From contig NC_081547.1 of assembly GCF_901000735.1 (NCBI RefSeq), positions 29,809,382 through 29,873,381 of the forward strand: a stretch of DNA of 64,000 nt, read 5' to 3'. Positions 21,972 to 32,178 of the stretch are shown in pieces; position 1 is the stretch's first letter; every line of letters starts with the position of its first letter. The notes beneath the pieces were generated by a model that worked only from the letters and a program-made list of their open reading frames with translations, did not search any database and was not told the DNA's origin. Made by a program: the position numbers and the translations under genes. Origin of the DNA: Corylus avellana (Eukaryota; Streptophyta; Magnoliopsida; Fagales; Betulaceae).

Positions 21972-24394
21972 ATGGGAAGTGTCAGTAACGCTTGGTTTTG
22001 TTCTTCTTCAGTCCTCATAGCTCCTATTGAGAACAAGAGGGTGTGCAATTTTGTAATGTCTACTTCGAGGAATGCCTTGAAATCGAGCAAGATTTATTGC
22101 AAGCTACCTGGGACTGAGAGTAGTGGGATTGAGCAGAACGCCACAAGCCGTAGACCCTACAGTTCCGAGACCAAGATGGACGAGTACAACATTGCGATGA
22201 AGAAGATGATGAGGAACCCTTATGAGTATCACCATGATCTTGGTCAGCTCTCTTTTACTCCCTAGTATTTATTCTGAATAAGTCATATCTAATTGGCATT
22301 CAGGATTTTGGTCTATTATGGCAGATTGGGTTTTGGGATTTTGTTCACATTGTTTAGTTTCATCGGTTTTTTTTTTTTGTAAAGGTGTTTGATTCGTGTC
22401 TTTTTTAGTATCCCAATTCGAATCTGCATGACTGAAAATCTTTTTCTTGTTTCTTTTTCCCCTTTTCGGATCCTCGGATGTTCGGGGCACTTGTGATCTT
22501 AACTTGAGTCATAAAATATGATTGTGCCTTAAGATAACGATGCCTTTTAGAGAAGTGAATAAAAATAATGGGTGTTAATTATCTTTTTCAAAAAAAAAAA
22601 AAAAAAAAAAAAAAAGGTCTGGTTAACCAATGAAAAATGCAGGAGATGCTAGAAGAGCAACTGCTTTAGTACATGTCGCGCCAGTTTTACAAGATAATGT
22701 ATTTTTATTTATCCTTGAAAAAATTTTGGAAAGGTGCCAATGAAAAAGTACCGCATTGAGCATTCCTTTTGGTTTTCTTTTTCCTTGTTTAACAAAGAAT
22801 TAATTCTTCTTTCTCTTTTCTTTCTTTTGAGAAAGGGTTTTCGACTGTTTGAACAAATTAGGATTGGATCGTATTTATCCAAAAGAAAGGGTTTTTGACT
22901 GTTTGAACAACTTAGGATAGGATCGTATTTATTCATATATAAAGTAATCATATATGTCTCAACAAGCATTGCCATTTTGCTGAACTTTGTTGATAGAAGA
23001 GATTCTGGGATCTATTTGTGGGAGCTAACTGGACAAGGATTTGGGGAAAAGGGGAATTATGGGATATGGATTATGCCTTTGATATAAATGGTAATGTGGA
23101 TAGATTATTCAAAGTAACATTTCAAATAAAGAAAGGAAGTACCACATTATTTACTCAGACTTCCTAACTGGTTTATGTGCAGGCATGAACTATACTCTGA
23201 TAACTAATAATCTGATAGTGGGCTCCCAGCCTCAGAAACCTGAAGATATAGATCACCTAAAAAAGGAAGAGAATGTGGCATATATTCTGAACTTGCAGCA
23301 GGACAAGGACGTTGAATATTGGGGAATTGACTTGCAATCAATAATTAAAAGATGTCGAGAACTTGGAATCCGTCACATGAGGAGGCCTGTGAGTAAAATT
23401 TTCTTTTAGCACTGCTATTTAACATACAATAGATCCAATTTGTTTTGGTATAACCTGTAGAAGGTCCCACCTTGCTGACTAACATCCATTATTTCTTGAT
23501 CGACTTCGATGTGTGATGATTAGTTTCTACTTTCCATCAACAATTTCTATGCACTAGATGTAATTGTGAATATGAAGTTTGGAGAAAATTTGTGCTTGAA
23601 ACTGGAAAATCTTCCAGGCAAGTGGTTTGTTAGGTTTTTCAAGTATAAGCTGAAGTAAATATATTGATTAATCAATTACATTGAGAGATTTCTGGTCCTT
23701 TTGGGTATTTGCCTTGGAGCATTTGTCTATGAATTGTAGGCAAGAGATTTTGATCCGGATTCGTTGCGAAGTGGATTACCTAAAGCTGTTTCATCATTGG
23801 AATGGGCCATTTCTGAGGGAAAAGGAAAAGTTTATGTGCACTGCACAGCTGGATTAGGAAGGGCCCCGGCTGTTGCAATTGCTTACATGTTCTGGTTCTG
23901 TGGCATGAATGTGAGTCCTTAACTCTTTAAGTCTTTTGTATGTCATTATACCTTTCCTTGAAAAATCCACGCATAATCTCCATATCCATTCCTTTACAAT
24001 TTTTGGAAAAACCAGCAATTTCTAAACTTTTGACAACTTAGCATTTAGATGGGTTAAGTTTAAACTGTTGCATATACTGCTTTGAATTTTGAAGCAGGAC
24101 TGTTTAACCGAGTTACTGAAATGTTCCACTGGTTTCTTAGATAAACAATTTGAATTTTGCAACATTCTTTGATTTGTGGTTATGTGACAGCTGAATAAAG
24201 CATATGATACGCTAACTTCAAAGAGACCTTGTGGACCCAATAGAAGTGCAATACGTGGAGCTACTTATGATCTGGCTAAGAATGATCCATGGAAAGAGCC
24301 CTTTGAGAACCTTACAGAAAATGCGTTTGAGGGTATAGCAGATTGGGAGAGGAATTTGATACAAGACCGTGTTCGTTCCCTACGTGGAAGTTGA
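21972..24394 (+). CDS. LSF2: phosphoglucan phosphatase LSF2, plastid
   Basis: Dual-specificity-type phosphatase that removes C3 phosphate from starch glucans during transitory starch breakdown in plastids. Exons are 21972-22242, 23183-23388, 23740-23910 and 24191-24394, giving 283 residues, close to the 282 of Arabidopsis LSF2. Residues 1 to about 65 are Ser-rich and basic, a transit peptide. Then come DEYNIAMKKMMRNPYEYHHD, MNYTLITNNLIVGSQPQ and the DSP domain. The catalytic loop HCTAGLGR (193-200) has Cys194 and Arg200, with the acid-loop region ARDFDPDSL upstream. The C-terminus, GPNRSAIRGATYDLAKNDPW and following, is the LSF2 C-terminal segment. There is no separate carbohydrate-binding module, which separates it from SEX4. 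A likely 3' UTR intron starts just after the stop. Intron 1 carries a 54-bp tandem duplication and a 26-A run. Confidence 0.97.
22831..22937 (+). repeat. tandem duplication, 54-bp unit, in LSF2 intron 1
   Basis: Two adjacent units beginning GAAAGGGTTTTCGACTG (22831) and GAAAGGGTTTTTGACTG (22885) share GTTTGAACAA, TTAGGAT and GGATCGTATTTAT with few differences. This is a recent local duplication in non-coding DNA. Confidence 0.85.
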
Positions 24395-26204
24395 GCACCT
24401 AGGTAAGTATTCCTTCTTTTGAAATTCAAATTGCTCTGAGCCTAATCTGAAATTTAGTTAAGTTGCTAAAAGCCTTGGGCCTCGGATATTGAACAAGCTT
24501 CATGGATGTCAAGATACCCTGTAAATCATGCAAACAGTTACGTAACAGTATTCAGCAAAGTGTTAGTAATGGATGAGGAATCTTCCAGGCAAGCATGCAA
24601 CGGCCAACATCAATTAGGATTCTAAGTAAGGATGAACAATAGCAAATAAGGGGATATTATCCTCATTAGTATCAGTATTCAAACTAAGATGATTATTATT
24701 ATTGTTATTTAAGATTAAGTGCAGTAGTAGTTCATCTTTATCTTGGAGACGTTATAAGGCTATCTAGTCTGTTGCTTGAAGAAATGAAGGATCAGAGAAT
24801 TATTCTACACTCTTTTTAGTTTGCTTGGAGGCTCAAGGTTCCTCGAATCACCCTCCCATTCTTATTTTTTATTCAATTCACGACCACCATAGGAAAATAT
24901 TAGGAAGAAGGACCCTGCTTCCCAGTCAGTCCAACCCCCTAATTTAATTACAGAGACCCACGCAAAACTCCTAGTTTAATTCCAGAGGGACTTTCTCAAA
25001 TATTAAGCATGACTGACTGCACATGACCCAGTTGTCAAGCCAATATTTAGGCTCATAATTCCAGATGGGATGCCTTTCTGCTCTCTTAGCTTAGTCTTAG
25101 AATCTCTTGGAATGTGCATCGTTGCTAGATCTTATATATGCCAACAATAGTATATCTTGGCTATAACAAGTACAAAAGCCAATGTAAAGAGTATGGTCTC
25201 TACACTATTCATTGCACAAACTTGAGAAAGAAATGTTCTTCTACTTCTTTTCATCTTTTGAGTTAACTGAGTCATCTTTCTACCAGATGCCAAGCCAAAT
25301 GAAGTAGTTATTTTCATTCAAAAACATAGTCATGAGCTTGGCATACAATTTCCAACCATATGGGTTGTTGATATTTTTGAAACCATTTTGATGCAGGTAT
25401 CCATGTCATTAGAAATTCCAGACGTTTCAACGATTATGAACCATCAAGCTGGTACAGCCGTACAGGGAATAGGAGGGTATGCAACTTCATGGCTGTGCTC
25501 AGAGCTGGGGGCCTGACAAGAATGCTTTACTATCCTTCTTGAAAAAGAACTTAGAATATAGCCTAGAAGTTGTATATATGATTTAAAAGTAATATATCTA
25601 TTCGTAGCAAATAAATTTGTAGTATAAACTTTTCCAGTTTTATGAGATTTTATCATCAGACTGGCAATCATAGCGCCTATACCTGTGAATCTGAACAGTT
25701 TGATGCATTGCTACAATGAGTTTAACCAGAATACATTTCAACTTTTCTTGAAAAGCTCATATATAGGAAATCGCATGTCATTACAATTGATAGGTGCTGT
25801 ATGTAGAAGAGGAATGTCGGGTGGTTTGTAGATCATTTTCTTCTTCATTGCAAGGTTTGGTATGGAAGTTAATGCCTTCTTACCTCATGTACTTGGGTCC
25901 GCTTATATATTAAAAAAAAAAATTGTTATTTCTTCATAATCTTGAAAGGGTTTTTTCACCGTGTTAATGTGAAACTAAACTTGGTAAACTTATCAATATT
26001 CAGGTCATTAGTTTTGATTTAACAGTTAACCCAATCACCGGTTTTATTATTTGACCAAATTCCGTCGTATTAAAGCACAAGTGGATGCATGAATGGAGAG
26101 TGCATTAGATGGTGCAAATCAGCAGTATCGTACACGCATGGCATGTCTTGGAGTGGCGACCATCACAATTCTGCAACCAACATATGTTTTATATTTACAA
26201 AATT
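24395..26204. other. convergent intergenic: LSF2 3' UTR with probable intron
   Basis: Nine bases after the LSF2 stop codon the sequence CTAG|GTAAGTAT gives a strong donor, and TTTTGATGCAG|GTATCC at about 25396 a plausible acceptor, suggesting a 3' UTR intron of about 1 kb. Between about 25700 and 26204 no gene features were recognised. The neighbouring gene ends at 26205 on the opposite strand. Confidence 0.5.
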
Positions 26205-29200
26205 TTAGGAAGTCGAGACTGTCCGGAGCTTGGCAAGCTGTTGTTGGCGGCGTCCTAAATGGAATGCTGTGACTATCCACAATAAACATACCTGGTGTAG
26301 TTCATACGAAGTAGCATAGCATCAAAATTCTTGCTGAAAATAAAAATTCATGAAAGAAGCATATGCATTACATATAAAGAAGTCCGTTTTGCACTGCAAT
26401 TTCGTAGGCCAAAAGTTCGCTTTTAAACAAAATCGCAAAAAGTGTCTCGTTAGGAGTGTCTTTTTTTTTAAAATGTCAACACGATTTTGAAGGGCAAATT
26501 GTGATTTTACACAAAAGTTCAACTGCATTTTTAAATTGCACGTTTTGAAATCGTTATTTTTTAAACCTCACATTTTGAGCTAAACAAGAGCCAAATATAT
26601 AGGAAGTGACACCATTTAGTAAGGACAAAAACAAGGTTCAAAACAGTGACCGCAGGTCTCTTGTATCAATAACCAACGAATTAGGGTTTGTTTTATCCAA
26701 ACCAAAAGGCAAAGAGGAACACAGAAGAAAAAGGGGAAGTCATATATATACATACAGGCAGGGCAAAGATTGAGACAGTGGATGTTCTGCCATTGAGAGT
26801 GCTGAAAAGTAGCTTGTACATCCCTGCTGCTGTAGCATCTCCAAGTCTTTGAATGAATACATCTATGCATACCTGCAGTAGCATGAATTATCAGAGAAGT
26901 GTTCTAATGAGTTTTTGGATTAACCTTATTTGTGTGTGGTACCCAATTATTGCAGTAGAAAATAGCCAATGAAACATTGTGTGTGTGTGAGTGCATGCAC
27001 ATGCTTGAATATATATTGCTTAAGATCAAAGCCCTATCTCAACTTGAGGAAGAGTTTGAAATTTGAACATTCATAACCAGCTGCAACTGCATTTCTGTGC
27101 AAAAAATTAAAACATACATTAAAATATATTCAGGAAAAAAAGGGAGTCATGCCTTAGCTTTGTATTTCTCATCCTGTGAGACAACAGTAAATAGGAGTTC
27201 TCTTCCGGGCCTGGTCACAACATAAGTAACAACCTGCACAATATTATCGTTGCAAACTATAAAACCCACTTCACAATCTTATAAGACTAATGCTATTTAG
27301 CATATTGTTATACAACTGCCATTTACCTAGAATGACTGGCAACGAAAATTAACTCTTACTTTTTTTTTACAAGGGTTGTGTGGCAGTCGTATAACAGTTT
27401 CCTAAATAGCATTACTTATCCTATATCAACCTTCAACTTCAGCTGTCTTTCTTCCTAAGCCCAACAGAATTCCACTTTGCGAAGGTAAAAGTGGAAAGTA
27501 AATTTAATCATCAGTAAAACAAAGGGATGCCTGCATGATGAGCAAAACATGGTATAAGAAGAATGACACAGATCTGGCATTTATAGGAAACAAACCTTTC
27601 GCAAGGTCTCGGAAATAGCAATGACTACCCAAGTTGGCCAAACAGCAATAGCAACCAAATTCAAGAAGGAAACAAATGGAGCAGAGCAAATAGCTGTAGT
27701 AACCCCAGCAACAGTAAGAATGCGCCCCTGTACTTGACCAGTAAAAGCAACTTAAACACAAGTTACTAAAAATGAATTACATTGAATAAACAAAATTACT
27801 ATAATGTCAGAAAATTTTCCCATGCTTAAATATTCAATGAAAAAGACCAACTTAATTATGTTTATCATCACTGCAAAATTTGCAAAGGAAGTGGATACAT
27901 GAAACTACAAGGTTTCCAAGTATGCTGCTCTTGATTCAAAACTAACAGCAGGGACTCAAGAATGCATTAACCCAGAAGAATTCAAACTGCAGCAGAATAC
28001 AGGGACCATCTAGATTTTACCATACAAAATATTTTGGTTAGAATCATTAGCGGAAATCATCTAGAGAGTCAAGGATCTACACGCTCTAGACAGTATATAT
28101 CATTTTCTTTGTTGTAACAACATGATATAACATCAAACAGACTGCAAAAAGTCAATCTTTGACATAGCATACCGTCAAGGTTAGTTGTCCAGCAAGGATA
28201 AAAACAGCAATGAAGCTATTTATCTGGGCAAACAATCTTCTTCTGCCAACAGAGCTAGTAACAGTTGTGGCAATTACAGTCACTTTCTGCAGTAGCCGAA
28301 AAAGGCAAACTTCAGCTTAAAGAGGATACAAAATTGAATTAATAACACACAGGAACAATGATGATTGATGAAACTAAGCACAGCAAACTAACTCAACCAA
28401 GCCATAATTCCCAAGTACAAATTAAGCACTGCAAATAAAACCTCTACAATACATGCTAGCTTTTATAATTTTTGGGAATGAATACCAATTATTTTTTGGA
28501 TAAGTAATTGGTATTCAAGGAACTTAAGCTTTATTGATTAATATAAATGGAAATGAGGAGATCAATCTGCGTGGTCCCTAAAAGAATGAGAAGATTACAA
28601 AGTTGGCTTAAATAGAATTACATGAAAAAAGCCATTCTTCTTGAGAATTGGAGGGAGGTAAAGAAGGCAAAAATAAAAATATTATTATACATAGGCTTCA
28701 TAAGCACATGCATGACTTTCCCTGTTAGTCAAATCGTACAAAATATATTGAGAGGCTGATTTTGAAATAAAAGTGCATGTCTTCGAAAGAGGATTAACTT
28801 ACTTGAAAATAGAAGAATGAAGAGACAACTGCACTCAGCCACAGGAACAAAGACATGTACAACAAATAAGTTGATGACAAAATAAGCCGGAATCCATCTA
28901 AGGCAGCCCAAAGCTGAGGCTTTGCCATGGAAGTAGACGACTTGGGAGAACAACTTTTGAGAGTGCTTGCAGTCTGCCCATCAGACTGACTTTGTTGATC
29001 AGGATCAGTTTCTCTAGAAATCAAAAGAAACCAAGTCAATAAATATGAGGTTTGCCCCTACATCCCAAATCCCACCCGTAGTGCTTCCGAGTTAAAGTGT
29101 TTTTTTACACAGTTATGATCAACATGATTACATAAAGCTTACGTAAACTACACATTGGCAAATAGATTTTCAAGATTGTTAAACTCTTATTAAGTGATTT

Positions 29201-31921
29201 TTTCGAAGTTTGAACCAAATCAGATATATTTTTGACATCACATTTCAAAATCTAAGTTTGTTATTATTTATTGGCTTTTCTCATGACAAGTTGGAAATGA
29301 TACACCCTGCAAAGACATGAAATTACATCAAATATATGACAATGTAGGACCTTAAGATCCAGAAGCTTATAGCTCATTAATGCGCATGACTACACATTTA
29401 TCACAAAGTTGCAACAGAATTTATGGATTTGTTTGCAATTCCCAAAGCATTTAGTTTCAGCATGCAACTGCTCTGAAGATCAGTAAACTGATCCACACAC
29501 TTCAAAAAAAAAAAAAAAAAAAAAAAAAAAGAAGCAAATAAATGAAAAAGGAAAGAAGAAAAGAACAAGGATGAATACAACCATGAGAATTTCACTATTA
29601 TCTCCAAGTTCCAATAAAGCATTATTTATAGAGACTTATGCCTATAAAAATATGAAAATGTGGCTAACCTGATGGGAGATAATTCCTCAGGAAGACTGGA
29701 GTCATGGGTCACATCCTGGTTTATCCCTTTTGATGACTGTGCAGCAAATTCCATTAACAAAGCAGCAAATAAAAGTAGAACTGCAAGAAATCAATCCATG
29801 GGTTAGAAACCCACCACTAAAAATAAAAAAAAAATAAAAAAAAAGGAAAAATAAGAAAAATGCAATTTACAATATCCAAGCAACTGAACAAAAAAACTTA
29901 CATGGCCCCAAACGAGCCATTCCTGTGGCAAACAATGACCCAAAAAGCTGGCCAAGTGTGGCACCAGCACCAATGAACCCAAACAATCTTGAACCTGACT
30001 GAATACAGACAAGTCAAATATGTACCTAAAATCTGTACTCGTTATCATATATCATATGAAAGAAAACGGACCTCACTGTCCATCACATCAATTACTCTTG
30101 CCCAAGTTGAAGAAATTGTAATTAGATTAAGCAGAGCAACCTTCAAAGAAGCAAAAATTCCTATCACAACGTAAATTTTGGAAATAATGACATTTGATAG
30201 TAAAACAAATCACAAATAAACCTTAAAAAAAATAATAAGATAAGTTCATACCCAAAGGAAGAATCCAATCCTCACTAACATATAACACCATCCGTGGTTA
30301 TCCCAATCTACAGAATATGTAGAACTGGCTTGGTTAATGTCAACCTTTTGATCCTCTTTTGTAGTGGAGGATGTAGCCATTGAATCCTGTACAAGGAAAA
30401 AGGGACCAATTTAACATAAATGAATTAAATTTTTTGAGTCAATAGCAGCCCAAATCAGAAGCAATTATCTACTCATGAGATTCTCATTTTACCTTCAATG
30501 TGGATACTGAATATTCAGCCGACGATGAAAGCCACAGAATGAAGAATACAACAAGTGATACACTAAAAAACCTGTGTATCAAAACCAAAGCCTGAAATTT
30601 CAAGAAGCACCATTACAGGACGATATGTAAAGGAGCATAACATAAAATTACAACAAAAAAAAAAAAACAACAACAACAACAACATTGTAGGTTGTAGGTG
30701 AATTTGATTAAGCATTAGTTGAACCCCTAAAAAAATGAGTGTCGCTCAAGTACCATTGTGAAACAAATGCGCAAGTATTCTAGGTAATCAATGAATTAAC
30801 CAGACTACATGCCCTTACAATCAGGATTCAAGATGAACACACCAAAGAAGATAAGAGCAGTGACTGACTAATTCATCCCACGTAATATACCTACCTATAC
30901 ATGTCAACAGAGCTTAAGTCACTTTCTTGTAGTTTACCGATCAAAAAAAAAAAGGTCACTTTCTCGTAGTTAAGAGGTTGAGGTAGGTAAATCACTCATT
31001 GTTTATCAGTTTTGGAAAGCCCTGAAATTGACTTGAAATAGCCCAAATGCAGTAAAGATAAACATATAAGCATAGTTAATCCTCAGAAAAACCAAAATAT
31101 ATATATTATAGACATTGCAATCACCAGTTTTACCCATTGAAACCACAACATTGCGCATGAGAATGCTAGTCGTGTTCTGCTATAATACTTTGCATTGCCC
31201 ACGACATAACTCATAATTACTTGAATATGACAATACCAAAAAAGTATCATTTGACCATTCCCAAGCTAACATTATTATAGCCCACCAAATATCATAGTCC
31301 CCTTCTTCATCATCAACCTCAGGATAATCAATGTACATCCCATATTCACTCACCGACATCATATATAAGTAACATAAAAAGATATACAGAACCATATAAT
31401 TCATTCCAAACTGAACCTGAGGTCAATTTATGGCAAAACATCAGTAGTCAATCAAAAGACTAAGCTAAGAACTTCATACACATGAAAAAACGAATCTGGG
31501 TATCTCATATACAGTGAATTCATACATACCTTGCCTTTGGAAAGGTGAGGCAAAGAGAAAATGAGAGTGGAAAGAGGCGCAGCAATCAAAGTTAGCACCA
31601 AGGAACCCACAAAGAGACCCGGTAGGTTCGATAGGCCCAAAGAGATGGCACCCTCATCCCGCAATGGAAGCACCACGAAATACGCGCTCAAGATCTAACG
31701 GTTGAAAAAAAAAAAAAAAAAACAGACCCAGTTGAGTGAAATAAGAAAAATGAAATCTTGATAAAGCTAAAATCGGTGAGAGGAAGAATCAGTGTGGAGG
31801 TGGGGCTTACGAAGAAGAAGCAGGAGGAGGAGTGGAGCAACGCGGAGGTCTCGTGAGGGTGCACTGTAACGAAAGTGGAGAGGATCGCATCCAAGCGAGG
31901 CCTACTTATCAGGTTCATCAT
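26205..31921 (-). CDS. TLC/AAA-type ATP-ADP translocase-like membrane protein
   Basis: A multi-spanning membrane protein of the nucleotide-translocase (TLC) branch of the MFS fold; substrate and membrane are unproven. Thirteen exons, minus strand order: 31921-31811, 31694-31530, 30591-30493, 30386-30252, 30140-30072, 29998-29902, 29780-29669, 29013-28803, 28286-28173, 27727-27596, 27233-27153, 26872-26756 and 26291-26205, giving 509 residues. The frame is continuous across every junction. Family-like features are SAYFVVLPLRDEGAISLG near the N-terminus, LFGFIGAGATLGQLFGS, and the C-terminal block ETLRKVVTYVVTRPGRELLF, QDEKYKAK, CIDVFIQRLGDA. That block resembles the conserved motif of bacterial and plastid nucleotide transporters and their transport-dead relatives. 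A hydrophilic Ser/Gln-rich loop (about 240-290) splits the membrane segments. The last exon was found by reading past an open frame that continues into the final intron; the product ends LLWIVTAFHLGRRQ and a basic tail. The intron at 27152 needs a GC donor (AAG|GCATGA). Confidence 0.85.
27288..27414. mobile_element. foldback MITE in intron of the TLC gene
   Basis: Terminal inverted repeats of about 34 bp: TAATGCTATTTAGCATATTG at 27288 onward, and the inverse ending CCTAAATAGCATTA at 27414. Both continue into a TTATACRACTGCCA segment. The element is 127 bp with a poly-T centre and no coding capacity. Confidence 0.8.
29504..29530 (+). repeat. poly-A run in TLC-gene intron
   Basis: An uninterrupted run of about 27 A lies in an intron of the minus-strand TLC gene. 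Similar runs occur at 22590-22615 and 55209-55234. Length may vary between individuals or with sequencing error. Confidence 0.8.
30918..30971 (+). mobile_element. ultra-short LINE tail with target duplication
   Basis: A 20-base fragment ending in an A run (TACCGATCAAAA onward) sits between two near-identical 17-bp repeats, GTCACTTTCTTGTAGTT at 30918-30934 and GTCACTTTCTCGTAGTT at 30955-30971. This is what an almost fully 5'-truncated LINE insertion leaves behind. It lies in intron 2 of the TLC gene. Confidence 0.6.
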
Positions 31922-32178
31922 CGTCTTTGTTTGTCACTGATCTATCCAAACCTCAAAGGGAGGAAGGGAGGATTTTTGAGTTCTGTTGCTCACAGAGTCA
32001 CAGTATACGAGAACTCGCCAATTCTCCAGCTCCAAGGTCAAAGGTTGGCTTTTTTTTTTTTTTTTTTAATTCACTCTCTACAAATAAGCGTCTCACACGT
32101 AGACATCACACGCACAAGCCACAAACCATCCATTCCTGCCCGTCACATTTTCTCCTACTGTGACCAAACCAACCATCG
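31922..32178. promoter_or_regulatory. shared promoter region between divergent TLC and macro-domain genes
   Basis: Only 257 bp separate the two start codons, so both promoters and leaders must share it if the outer starts are used. A poly-T tract lies at 32050-32067. ATTGG (inverted CCAAT, 32182-32186) and the G-box CACGTG (32187-32192) fall just inside the extended macro-domain frame, which is one reason to suspect that the real macro start is the later ATG at 32350. Confidence 0.55.
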
